DNA from: Batrachochytrium dendrobatidis JAM81 | Lineage: Eukaryota > Chytridiomycota > Chytridiomycetes > Rhizophydiales | DNA: 64,000 bases | Assembly: GCF_000203795.2 (NCBI RefSeq) | Contig: NW_006281099.1 | Coordinates: forward strand, 3,374,532-3,438,531 | Direction: 5' to 3' | Part shown: positions 12,501 to 22,919 of the stretch, in pieces | How positions within the stretch are numbered: position 1 is the first letter of the stretch | How the letters are laid out: each line of letters opens with the position of its first letter | Notes under the pieces: generated by a model | The model's database searches: none | Told to the model about the DNA's origin: nothing | What the model saw: the letters and a program-made list of their open reading frames with translations, nothing else | Made by a program: the position numbers and the translations under genes

Positions 12501-15500
12501 AGCCTCGGTTGTGCTGATATTATGTGTTTTAATTTTCAATTATATGGAACCTTTGTATTAACAATAGACTGAATTATAGATTACATTATAAAAGTATGGG
12601 CAGTGACTAGTGTGGATAATCGCTCGCCATTTGGCGGAAGTATATTATCAGCAATGCAATCACAAAATGTACCAAGCCAGACAATTTCTCTGTCATCCAT
12701 TGCCGTAATATCTATTAACGGGTTTGAAGTGCCATCCAAAATCATTTCCCTGTCCATGCAAGAGCCAAAAATGGCCGTGCCTTTTAATGGAGGAATAGTA
12801 ATCTCTAGCTATTCTACAGATCATACTGTTACTCCTGGTAAAGTAGATCAAGAACAGGGTGGACATGTTTGTGCAATTGCGTCTGCGTACGATTTTGGAT
12901 TGTGGGCATCGGCTAACAAAGACGGCACTGTCAAGATTTGGGATGCAGACAACACGATTGTTAGGTACAACCCAATTCAGTCATGATATTATCCACCATA
13001 TTTTTATGATGCTGCCTAGTCAGTTTAAAAGTGCTTTGAAAAAGTAAAACAAAGCCCATGAATTGGTAATTGATCGTATATCTATACAAAATATTCTCAT
13101 AGGGAAATACAATTTGGAGAACCCATTACATGTCTTTGTTTTGCAAACGAACGAAACGACCTTCTTGTTGGAGTTGCCGATCAGATTAGTATAGTTCGAG
13201 TTCAAGACTGTAGGTTTATTTTCATGCCATTCAAGATTAACAAAACATGACTAATTGTTGCAGATTTCAATCTATTTAGATATGACGTATCCTATGTTGA
13301 AACAACTTGTTACACGTGCATACATGGACGACGAGTCTGAAATTCCAGTTTTATTTGATCCCAATCTCGATTTTTGGGAGTATCGGTATGAGCAAGAGCT
13401 GAAGCAATCAAAAAAAGTAGAAGATTGGCATATGCAAAAGTAAGTTTTTTGATGCATTACAAGTGTCTATTTTATACAAACGACGCTTTTATTGATTTGA
13501 TTTGATATCCAGAGAAGAGGTTCGAGATGCAGCCAATTCAGAGGATCAACTGTCTTATTTGCTTCAGCTTCCAAAGCAACGACGAACAAATATCGTTGGA
13601 AGATACAATAAACGTGTGTTTCTTGCGAGAGAAACCACTGCCTTTTTTCGTAGTATTCGATTGCATCCCAAACAGACTCTTGGACAACAACTAGAACCTT
13701 CAGTCACATCACATGGATCAACTGAAGTACTAAGTGGCGCGACTAGTGAACCATACTTGGCAGAGTATATCCAGCCTACTTCTCCAACTACAATAAAAGT
13801 AAATCCTCGTGCTTTGATGGACAATGACTAAATCAATGCTACAGCTTATTAACTAAAAAGTTGTATTTAAAATAGGAAATTGTAATCCCAGAACCACAGG
13901 CTGTAATTTCAGAGTCACAAACTGTAAGCTCAGAACAACAAACTGTAGTCCCAGATCCACAGACTGTAAGCTCCGAGCCACAGATTGTAGATTCAGAAGA
14001 TAATATTTTAAACAAAAAGCAACAAGAAAGTCAATCAAGTACAGAGCCAATAAAATCTTCCGAGGCTGATCTTTCAGATTTAGTTTTGTCACCAACATCT
14101 CTTGAATCTCAAAAAGAGAATACTGCAGCTGTAACTACACCTTTACTAAAGCCAGTTAATCGAACCTTGATTCATCAACGAATGCTACGAGCACACATTG
14201 CTTTACCAAACAGTACTATTATTGGTGAAATTCAGCCAGTAAAACAAATGCGAAATAGACAATCTCGACAAGAGACTAATTATAAAGAAGTTGGCGATGA
14301 CAATTTTTTCAATAATCGGGTGAAATTTGAAGCGTCAGCATTCTACAATGAAGATTCCAAAATAGCATCAAGAAAAATGTCAGTCAAAGCGGCAATTGAA
14401 GTTGCACGTCGATCTCGACCACATCGGCCATCGGTATTTTCATCACACTTTGATAATCATCAAATTGATTTGGAAGATGATAACGATGATGCGTCATTTC
14501 AAGCTTTACAAGAAGAGATGTTGGTAGAAATTGATAATATAGATGAGCAAGTAAGTAGCCGGAAAGCGCATACTTCTGGAGCAAAGTCTAAAAAGTCTAA
14601 AAAGTCGAGCCACAAGAAAGGCAAGAATGATCATAGTAAAGGAAAATCCAAATCTAAAGCTATCACTGTGCCAAGCCCAGAAGAAATATTGGCAGAGCCA
14701 ATCCAATCCATAGTGACACCTATAGATAGCACAGATTTGGAGGTGGATGCTCCTAGTGCAGAATCTATGCCTCAGCCAGTAACATCGGTATCTATGTTGA
14801 CTCACGCGGTACACAAAAGTGAAGAAAAACCTCAAAGCATGCCCGAGAAACCATCTAAAAATGTAACACATTCAGAAAAAGGATCTTTATCAGGTGTGAG
14901 TTCTATCAATTTTTCAGACATCATAAGACACAGACGACCATCCAGTCATATAGAGTTCCACCCATTAAACCCACACGTGGTAAACATTGCGCACCAGCCA
15001 TGTGCAGATAACCTTTATTCCACTCCTCACGACTCCCAAAGCATCAATGTACAGCGAAATTCTGAATTAATTAAACCTCATAGAAACAGTAGTGCAACTC
15101 AGGTTAAACCTCCAGTTTTGTCTGATAATCTTCAAGATTTATTAGTCGAACTACAAGATGTAAAGCTGCCACTCCCAACTTCAACTCCAGCTCCAGATCT
15201 TTACTCTAATCTAAAAGGTGCTTTTCAAAAATTTCGAAAACAGGCCGAGGAAAATGTTCCAGAAGAAGATGAAGAAGAGCCGGCAGATTTTGTATGGAAA
15301 ATGTTTCGAGATCAGAAAAACTCGAATGACGTTGCCAATCCAACAAGCCCAGTCAATGCCCAATCGCAGGAAGAAGTGGTTAGCAAGGTGAAAAAAATAA
15401 TGTTTCGTGACTGACTGAAACTCACCATTCATTTTATTCACAATTGATTACTTTATCTTTTAGCCACTTGAGCTAACTGAAATAGCTTCTGGATTGACGA

Positions 15501-16806
15501 ATATTCTAAAAAATGGTCCAGTTGAAGATCAAATTCAATCATCAAAAGCCCTTATGTCGTTATTTCAAACTTTTGGAATGGATTTCAAAGATCCAGTAAG
15601 CTACTTTATACTGCCGCAAATTGATCAGTTGAATCATGAAGACCCTCGAGTACGAATCGCCATGTGCAAAAACATTTCGAAATTTCACATGCATCAAAGC
15701 ACAATCCTTCCTAGTTTAATCTATAGCTTGGATGACTCTTCTCCAGATGTTGTGTACGTTTATTAATGTTGATGTTTAATCCATTGAACGGATCAAGTAA
15801 AATTCTAACATTTTTGGGCTTTGGCGGGATGGTGTGCTTTAAATAGTAATGCGGCAATTCATGGTCTTGGTCAACTTGGCATCACAAATACGACCATGCT
15901 TCAAAATGCAATGGTTCGTCTTGGAATGCTCAAAGAAGATTTTGACAAAACCGGTATTGACGTGATCGAGGTTGGTTTCATTATAATAGCTTGCCATTTT
16001 CAAATTTTAATGCATGGTATTACTTTGATTATAACTGTATACTTGATGTTTACCAGAGGCATAAAATTAAATCGGCACTGGATCATATTCAAAAAAGTCA
16101 AATAGCAAATGCAGAGGTTGATAAGTGGGTCAGCTCTATATACAAGAATCCAAGTTATTTCAAGCGAACTGATAGTTACTGCGAGCATTTGGCCGGCAAG
16201 TTTTTTCCTCCAGATGCAAATAATTTTGGTATGTCTACCAAGCCATTGGATATACGTCAGTTGGACAGCATACCCATTCGAAATCAACCAAAGGGTCCTG
16301 CATTATCTGAGTCGTCGAATACGCATACATATTTAAATGGATGGGACGTGGATAGTAATATTAATATGCAAATTTTACACAGTCGTTCAAAACCTATAGT
16401 AAACAAGGTTGATCCTCGCACCAAAGCAAACACCTACCGCCCACCATTGCCACGAGAATCGCGATATACATTTAATGTGCTAAATAAGCCAAGTAATTCT
16501 ATAGCTAAAACTGATTTGTTTTACTCGTCCAGGAATACAGATAGACTAGCTCGTAAGTGTACAGAATCTAGAACCATGGCATCAACTGTGATTGTCAATG
16601 CTCGAGCCATCACAGCAGGATACACATTTGAATCACAGCCAGTGACAAAAGTCGGAAAGTTTGCAACTCCGTCGGATTTAGTATGGATGCGTCCTAATAC
16701 AACTGGAAGTATTTTTAAAAAAGGATATAAAACACCCACTTTTAATTTGTGTCCAAAGACTGCCGATGCATCAGGGCTTGCCAAGGATTATTTCCCACCA
16801 CTTTAA
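9572..16806 (+). CDS. large WD-repeat protein, WDR87/WDR97-like, probably flagellar
   Basis: Twenty exons with mutually consistent phases: 9572-10357, 10443-10501, 10567-10624, 10721-10743, 10816-10951, 11017-11140, 11229-11415, 11508-11633, 11706-11884, 11956-12048, 12140-12342, 12425-12494, 12580-12964, 13103-13209, 13280-13439, 13513-13798, 13876-15387, 15464-15753, 15847-15970, 16057-16806; about 1,885 aa. The first 14 exons encode two runs of WD40 repeats (for example IITGGKDGS then IKIWNARK, and TVKIWDADN). A 500-residue low-complexity, Lys/Ser-rich linker follows. Exons 18-20 then give HEAT-like helices (DPRVRIAMCKNISKFHMHQS; AAIHGLGQLGI) and a basic tail. WD blocks followed by HEAT-like helices recall animal WDR87/WDR97, ciliary proteins, which suits a zoosporic fungus. 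The acceptors of exons 15 and 19 are the least certain. Confidence 0.75.
10721..10743 (+). other. 23-nt microexon of the WD-repeat gene
   Basis: The segment lies between AAAACAG and GTATAT and adds IWKIEKS. It completes a WD strand whose first half (GEIGSIR) ends the preceding exon. Skipping it would break the reading phase between exons ending at 10624 and starting at 10816, so it is needed for the protein. Confidence 0.7.
13876..13999 (+). repeat. degenerate tandem peptide repeat in the WD-repeat gene
   Basis: About five imperfect units of the form P/S-x-x-Q-x-V with spacing of 8 codons are translated here: EPQAVIS, ESQTVSS, EQQTVVP, DPQTVSS, EPQIVDS. The units share the DNA core CACAGRCTGTA, so this is recent expansion of a 24-bp block at the start of exon 17. 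Confidence 0.65.
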
Positions 16807-16945
16807 ATAAACCATGTTTTTGTAAATAACCGCTGTCTATCAGTTATTCAAGGCAAAGATCATAGCCAATATATTTTACGCTTTACTTTTTGTATTAATC
16901 AATGCTAATATCTGCTGGACAACGCTGGGAACTATAAAATGATCA

Positions 16946-17211
16946 ATGCTCGACATTATTAATAAAGTTGGTGACACAGTTGTAGGAATGACAACTCATT
17001 TGGTGAATCGAGAGATGAACAATTCCAAGAAAAAACTCATTCTGCTGCTCGTTTAAAAGACCGTGTACGATTGGCTGCAACGTCCTATTATACACGAGTC
17101 TGGGTTGTATGTGGAACCTTGTATCTTATTTTTGATGGCGACGCGAACTTGCAGTCTCAAGACTGCAATTCCCAAAACCTTTCTCAAACTCCAAAAGAAC
17201 GCTGGATTTAG
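16946..17211 (+). pseudogene. possible small frameshifted gene remnant
   Basis: An ATG at 16946 opens a protein-like frame (MLDIINKVGDTVVGMTTHLV). It stops within 40 codons, and in the next frame a second protein-like stretch runs from about 17020 to the TAG at 17209 (RLKDRVRLAATSYYTRVWVV), with one hydrophobic, membrane-like segment. There is no room for an intron between the two, so either a one-base indel has broken a short gene or the resemblance is chance. No family was recognised. Confidence 0.25.
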
Positions 17212-17378
17212 TGGTGGAAATCGCAGAAGCAACAATCAAACCCAATCACAAAAGTGTGATTGAATGAAATTTGCGTGAGTACTTCCAATACATGATATAC
17301 ACTGATGGTGATGGTTGACAATTTCCCATTTTATTCTCTCCGTTCTCATCATTTTTGTCGATAACCATGAGTGATTCA

Positions 17379-17480
17379 AATTCACAATTTTAACACGAAT
17401 TATTCCATGAGACTGACTGTTTATTATACTTTGACTCTTACTTGGTGGTCCATTTTGCGTGAATACAGCGGTAAACCCAG
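17379..17480. mobile_element. MITE fragment 4, upstream of the LRR gene
   Basis: The segment GACTGTTTATTATACTTTGA followed by GGTCCATTTTGCGTGAATACAGCGG matches the L-end of the family (in reverse orientation relative to 7121). The other terminus was not found. It ends about 38 bp before the ATG at 17517. Confidence 0.65.
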
Positions 17481-17516
17481 TAGCATTGCATTTATATAGC
17501 CAAAGCAAAAACAAGC

Positions 17517-18798
17517 ATGGTACCTAAGAAATCAAAAAATGCTACGAAAAGTGGAGCTAAAAAAGGCAAGTCTCAAAAAGTAGGCAAGGGAGAACCAAAG
17601 AAAGATACCAAATCAAAAACAGAGGATCCATCTTCAAAAGAAGCTGATAATTTACTCCAGCGCCGAAAAGACCTTCGAGTGCAATATCTCTCTTTTAGCG
17701 AAAAATATGCAACAGATCCAATACCAGGTGTGCTGAAGCGAATAGACGAGGCTATTGAAAAAAACAGTGATATTGCACAACTCATTATCAATATAAACTG
17801 TGTGCGACCAAATGATATTGCTGCAATTCGATCAACCTTTCGAAAGTATACTCCGCTGATTGGAATGTGTTTTTGGCGAACCAAATTTCATGCTTTGGCA
17901 CTTCCCATATTGGTAACCCATACTGAATTGCATTGATCATTGCAAGATTTTACAAATAGTTTGATCATATTGTATTTTGTGACATGCTATAGCTGACAAT
18001 CAAATTTTGTTTTTGATGTAATCATGTATTAAATAGGTTGATGTATTTTTGATGAAACAAACGTTAGTTTCATTGCAGCTAATTGGAAATGGGCTGGGAG
18101 AGTTGCATGCAATCACATTGGCAAAATTATGTAGAGAATCGAATAAACTAAAAATCCTAATGGTCGATCACAACTATTTTGGCGGAAAAGGGTGTGCTCA
18201 AATCATTGATGCACTTTCTGAAAATAGTACAGGGGCTTTTCAGAAACTATCGATGCGGTACTGTCAGATGGATGAAAGCGCATCGCCAGCGCTCGAAAAG
18301 CTAATTTCGCACCATTTGACACTACGGTAGGCAAGGCTTTATCTTTGTGATGATAGTTTTAAATTTTACGCATCATTGACTCCAACAATCATCATTTGTG
18401 TTTACAGAGTTTTGGATATAGGCGGGAATCAACTTCGAGATCAAGGACTGTTACCCATTTCCAGAGCCCTACTTTGCACAAAAACCTTGATGACATTAGG
18501 GCTTGCATTCAACGAAATTTCCGACACTCTTGTGCAAAGTAATTTGCCTTTTGCAGACCTATGCAAAAGTATTGGATCCAGCACTTTAACATTGGTCGAT
18601 CTAAGTGGCAATTTTTTTGGAGATCATGGTATGGATAAAATTTTCGACATGCAGCAAATTCGACGAGCGCAGTGGCAGGCAGGAAAAGCACCACCGCTAA
18701 AGGTGTTGGTGCCAGAACGATCAAATAGTGCCGTTTTTGACGCAATATGGAAACTCAATGCTGGCCCAAATGATTTGCGCAAAAACCGACGCAAATAA
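17517..18798 (+). CDS. leucine-rich-repeat protein with basic N-terminus
   Basis: Three exons: 17517-17912, 18037-18326, 18408-18798; 358 aa. The first 50 residues are strongly basic (KKSKNATKSGAKKGKSQK). They are followed by a helical region and then ribonuclease-inhibitor-type leucine-rich repeats from about residue 130 to 310 (LVSLQLIGNGLGELHAITLA; LKILMVDHNYFGGKGCAQII; VLDIGGNQLRDQGLLPISRA; LTLVDLSGNFFGDHGMDKIF). LRR proteins of this shape are protein-binding scaffolds; in flagellated organisms several belong to axonemal complexes, for example LRRC71- or DRC5-like proteins, but no specific orthologue can be named. It follows the WD-repeat flagellar gene on the same strand. A MITE end lies 38 bp upstream of the start. 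Confidence 0.7.
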
Positions 18799-19127
18799 TC
18801 TCAGGATGCATAGATAACAGCCATTTGAAAATTGTATAATTTCATTCAAGTATCTACTAGTAGTTTATTAATATATGTTTGCTCATATTGGAGTTTCTTC
18901 AAAGATAAATTACATTTTTAGTTTTGATAGTCCAACGTATTGCAAAATTTACAATATATAGACCCAACTATAGCGCAACGTAATATACTTGCAACTAGTA
19001 GTTTTATCGAGCAGTCAAATTGGCTACACGTGATGAGATAGAGCTAGTATGTTTCGTCATTAAAGGCTTTATTCGCAAGTCAATTTTGCTTTTTAGTGAT
19101 CTTTACTGAACTTTAACTAAAAGCTAG
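18799..19127. other. intergenic, nothing recognised
   Basis: These 329 bases are AT-rich. No open frame, repeat-family end or RNA-like fold was noticed. It separates the stop of the LRR gene from the ATG of the small Lys-rich gene on the same strand, so it must hold a terminator and a promoter. Confidence 0.4.
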
Positions 19128-19796
19128 ATGACCGCCCGAACTCAGCAGAATCTGGAGACGGTACATTTTTAAACATGCGCTACTATTTTTAAATAAAATA
19201 TTTTTGGCTAACAACTGCATTATCTATCAATAGGCCGATGTGTTGACCACTAAGGATGAGCATGTCCAAGTGATTCCCCAACCTAGCTCAAACACGAAGG
19301 TAGTTCGCCCAAAACGTAACCCATCCCCCACAAAGGCTGCTCCTCATAAAAACGTGTCTAATAAAAAAATAAGCAGAAAGGCTACATCGGACGGCAAGAT
19401 ACCTATCAAACAACTTTTCCCTATAAATTCTAATGAAACATCTGGAAATTTCAAAAAGACTAGTAAGTCGCCATTGAAGTTGAAAGTTTCTGCAAGCAAG
19501 ACAAATAGCAAGTCGCGTCGCAAGTCTAGCTCGAATGCCCAAACTAGCCATGTAGCAGCTGTTATTGTTCCTAAAGCAAGCAAAACCCGTGCTTCAAAAA
19601 AAATTGCCCGGCCTATTGCTCATAACCGACCAGATATGGCAAGTAGTGATATATCTACATTTGATACATACATGGTATTGTGTATTTGACTAATATGTTT
19701 GCATAGATTGCGACTTCTCATGCTAAAAATAATAACGAAAAGGGAATGTTCGAGATACTTGCCTCTTGGATTTCTAGCACATTTGGTTTGAATTAA
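19128..19796 (+). CDS. small Lys/Ser-rich protein of unknown function
   Basis: Three exons: 19128-19160, 19234-19674, 19707-19796; 187 aa. The first and last exons were placed by phase-0 splice sites (GTACAT...CAATAG and GTATTG...GCATAG). The last intron is very short (32 bp), so it may not be real; if unspliced, the protein ends four residues later than the exon-2 boundary. The middle is almost entirely basic and disordered (KKTSKSPLKLKVSASKTNSK), as in linker-histone-like or nucleolar proteins, while the end is more hydrophobic (FEILASWISSTFGLN). No domain was recognised. A DNA- or RNA-binding role would be a guess from charge alone. Confidence 0.45.
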
Positions 19797-19897
19797 CTAA
19801 ATAAAATGATATTCAGCAAGTCAAATTCAAATCTATTATGTTCGTAATATTGAACCATTGATATATAACCAATTCTTAGTTTCACACTTGGTTTATA

Positions 19898-20326
19898 AAC
19901 CATAGCTTGATTTTGTGTATCATATGATGACCGTTGTATTTTGGCATTAATTAAGGGAGCTCCAAATGCTTTGACATTTCAGGATTGTCTGGATAATAGC
20001 ATTGAAAGATATTTGCTAATGTCCATTTGATTTTGGACATGCCATTTCACAGAGCTACACATTTACTTGATTAATCATGTCAATCGTTCAACAAATGGCA
20101 GTGTCGCGAGATGGAGCGTCATTACACTGTTCTGTACTATTAATCCTTAAACGCTGCATAAACTACTTGATGAAAATGAGTTTGTATGACGTACAATTCA
20201 GATAAAATTGAGAATGGTAATTTTCAGTAGAAAAGCGCAGCAAATATATAGCCATTGTTTATTCCAAAGCAAATTAAAGTACTGCAAGGTACAAAAGTGT
20301 TCCATTTTACGTGAATACGGCTGTAA
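19898..20326. mobile_element. MITE copy 5, in inverted orientation to copy 1
   Basis: The right end is GTGTTCCATTTTACGTGAATAC then GGCTGTAA. The whole 429 bp matches the reverse complement of 4484-4912 with about six differences visible by eye, so the two copies are young or have been converted. The homology fades at the left end near 19898. It begins 12 bp beyond the stop codon of the 794-aa gene. Confidence 0.8.
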
Positions 20327-20337
20327 ACCACTGCTGA

Positions 20338-22722
20338 TCAACCACACTCATTGAATAAATCAGTCAGTATTCCATTTACGTGAATATTTCTCGCGCTTGT
20401 ATTCATTGCAGGCTTTATAGGTGACACAGGACGTAAACAAGATTGAATATTGGACCGTTTATCCATATCCCAACATGACATGCTAATTGGTGATCTCATA
20501 CCGAATTGTAGTTGTTTTTGTGCCGGGCGAATAATCTCAATGGACAGCAAAGAATCAGATTGTGTTGAAGACTTTTTTGCATCATATTTTTGTATTTGGT
20601 ATGCTGATTTTACTTGTTTTACCTGTGCCCATGGTAATGCGGAGGACAGCTGAGATACATTTTTCTGTTTTTCAAAAGGTAAACTGGCAGATGAATCTTT
20701 GTAGGTTGAATTATCATGAGTTGAATCTATATTCTTTTTTCCTTTTTGATCTGATGAATGGAAAGCTAAAGGTTTAATTAATTTTGCAGGAGATGATTTT
20801 GGTCGAACCGCTGATGTCGAGATTGGTCCATTTTTAGCACTCAAAGCCTTTTCTAGCTTCTGCTGACGCAATGCAACTTGAATGCCATATCTATTGGATC
20901 CGGCCGACCGAGTCTTTCTATATGACTGCCAATGAACTCTCTCATGATTTTCTGCTTGCTGATTTTTAAAAAAAAGTTTATTATGTCGCTTGCCAGATCT
21001 TGGGCGAGCTCGCATGCCGTCATCGTTGATATCGTATTCGCTCCAAGGTGCAGGTGAGGGTTGAAAATCATTTCTTGAAAATGCCGTCATGTCGTTTTTT
21101 TCAGATACTATTGATTGTCGACCAATACTGAGACGTGATTGAGATCGCACGTCTGGCGGTGAAACTGTACTTTCTGTTTCGCTTAAAACAGCTATTGAAA
21201 TACCCATGGGATCGTAGTATATAGAATCAGACGTATCCAAAGTTAAATTATCCCCTGTGTCTACTAGTTTATGTGTCCAAATTAAATCAGTTACCGATCC
21301 ATGACTTGCATATTTTTTTGAAGTTACTGCTGGTTTGTGGCAATCAAATTGTTGATTCAAGTATACAACTGAGCTTTGCTGTAAATTTTCATCAAGTGCA
21401 GTGGATGCTTGAACCTTGCTGGTTTGGAAAAGTGTATTATTATCAATTCTATCTAGATCCAAATAAGGGTATCCATATCCATTCATGTGTGTGTTTTCAG
21501 CATAGTCAAATTCGCAATCTTGAAACAAGCTACTCGTGGGACGATCGAGGTTTGTTGCTGTACTGTCGTTGAAATTTGCTGAAGTTTGATCTGGAAAGGG
21601 TATTGGTTTTTTGCTAAACATATCCATAGAAGTCAAAACGGATCGCATCCATGGAACATGTTTCACATTACATTTAAAATGTTCTTTAGAGTGTTGATTG
21701 TGGCCATTTTTATGACTCGAAATAAAGCATTCTTTGGCAGAAACCTGACCTCTTCTGTACTGTGCAATAATGGATTTTACTTTATGATGTTGGTTATCTA
21801 AAAACTCGTGCGACTTTTTTTTTGGACCCGAGTCCTGAAGTGGCAGCCTGGTAGTATCAGCAAACTCCACTTTAAACATTTTGGATGGGTCGCGACTAGA
21901 TGCTGATCGCGTAGCACTCGAAATGGATCGGCCTGTACCTATATAGCTTTGATAAGTGGTGGGAAAAGAGGACTGTGGATATTGGGTATATTTTTCTTTC
22001 GAATGAGAATCCTGACAGGTATCAGACAATACTGCATATGGAACTTTTATAGTGGGCTGATCTTCTATGCACACAATTGAGTCGGTAAACGATGGTAGCT
22101 TAATGCAAGCACTCTTATCATCTGACACGGAAGGACAATATGTGATATCAAAACTCTGCTGGTGTTGTAGCTGCGCAGCAGGTGCAGATTTGGGCCGTAA
22201 TTTGTTTCGATTGAGCAATTTAAAATCAGTGCTGAAAGAATCTATGGATTGAGTAAGCAGCTGTTGAGAAGAGCATACTTTATCCGTGCCAGTCAATGAT
22301 TTTTCCAAGGTTTTGGTATGTCCAGATCTGGGTCGTAATAAAGGACATCTATGTGAAATAAGCTTTGCAGACGTTAGATGGTCAGCCATATTTTCAATGC
22401 ATGATATGACACTCTCGTCATCAGACAGAGCTCCATAATCTTCATGTTTGAGTGATGCACTACTTTCCACAACGGCAACAGTCGACTCGGGAGTGTAGGC
22501 AGCCAAGAAGTGTAACGGAGTACTTGACAATCGATGCAGATTGGATTGAATAGGCAATGCAGTCGAGATGCTTTTGGTTTCGTGAGTATCGTATCTGAAT
22601 GCACTCTTTTGAGATGCACCATGTTCAGATTGTGAGTCTAATGATAATGCTGAGCGCGGAGGTTTACTGACCGAACATGTGTGGCTGGATATCGAAGCAA
22701 CAGTTTTCTTTGATATGGTCAT
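20338..22722 (-). CDS. single-exon 794-aa disordered protein
   Basis: One uninterrupted frame of 794 codons from ATG at 22722, unusual in this intron-rich neighbourhood. The protein is rich in Ser, Gln, His and Lys with no globular domain. Short basic motifs recur, RPKSAP-like (RNKLRPKSAPA; VRPKSSPAK) and RPRSG (RARPRSGKR; LRPRSGHTK); such RPxSA strings are common in ciliary and microtubule-associated disordered proteins, so a flagellar role is possible but unproven. The last residues (NIHVNGILTDLF) are encoded by a sequence resembling a MITE terminus, and a full MITE starts just after the stop. It is divergently transcribed from the SCYL-like gene with only 197 bp between start codons, so the two probably share a promoter. 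Confidence 0.7.
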   Translation of the reverse strand: MTISKKTVASISSHTCSVSKPPRSALSLDSQSEHGASQKSAFRYDTHETKSISTALPIQSNLHRLSSTPLHFLAAYTPESTVAVVESSASLKHEDYGALSDDESVISCIENMADHLTSAKLISHRCPLLRPRSGHTKTLEKSLTGTDKVCSSQQLLTQSIDSFSTDFKLLNRNKLRPKSAPAAQLQHQQSFDITYCPSVSDDKSACIKLPSFTDSIVCIEDQPTIKVPYAVLSDTCQDSHSKEKYTQYPQSSFPTTYQSYIGTGRSISSATRSASSRDPSKMFKVEFADTTRLPLQDSGPKKKSHEFLDNQHHKVKSIIAQYRRGQVSAKECFISSHKNGHNQHSKEHFKCNVKHVPWMRSVLTSMDMFSKKPIPFPDQTSANFNDSTATNLDRPTSSLFQDCEFDYAENTHMNGYGYPYLDLDRIDNNTLFQTSKVQASTALDENLQQSSVVYLNQQFDCHKPAVTSKKYASHGSVTDLIWTHKLVDTGDNLTLDTSDSIYYDPMGISIAVLSETESTVSPPDVRSQSRLSIGRQSIVSEKNDMTAFSRNDFQPSPAPWSEYDINDDGMRARPRSGKRHNKLFFKNQQAENHERVHWQSYRKTRSAGSNRYGIQVALRQQKLEKALSAKNGPISTSAVRPKSSPAKLIKPLAFHSSDQKGKKNIDSTHDNSTYKDSSASLPFEKQKNVSQLSSALPWAQVKQVKSAYQIQKYDAKKSSTQSDSLLSIEIIRPAQKQLQFGMRSPISMSCWDMDKRSNIQSCLRPVSPIKPAMNTSARNIHVNGILTDLFNECG

Positions 22723-22919
22723 CGAGATAACTTTCCAGAAAGTTGGCAGTCTTGTTTACAAATAGAAACAATTAAATCGAGTTTTTGACATGAGTTAATA
22801 TCTCGAGCAGCCCTGTAATATCAAGTACTTTTATACGCATTTCTGAGATCTCAAATGCAATGTGCTCGAGATAAAATCATTCAAGAATTTTATCCAAAGT
22901 TGAGCATTCATTCGGCATT
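22723..22919. promoter_or_regulatory. bidirectional promoter region
   Basis: Only 197 bp separate the ATG codons of two divergent genes, the 794-aa protein (-) and the SCYL-like pseudokinase (+). It contains three CTCGAG-type hexamers or close variants (TCTCGAGCA, CTCGAGATA). No TATA box was obvious and no MITE is present, unlike most other divergent gaps in the window. Confidence 0.45.

Noticed and set aside
22723..22919. MITE in the divergent gap between the 794-aa and SCYL-like genes
   Set aside because: Neither terminal repeat nor any internal landmark of the family is present. This gap is an exception to the pattern.
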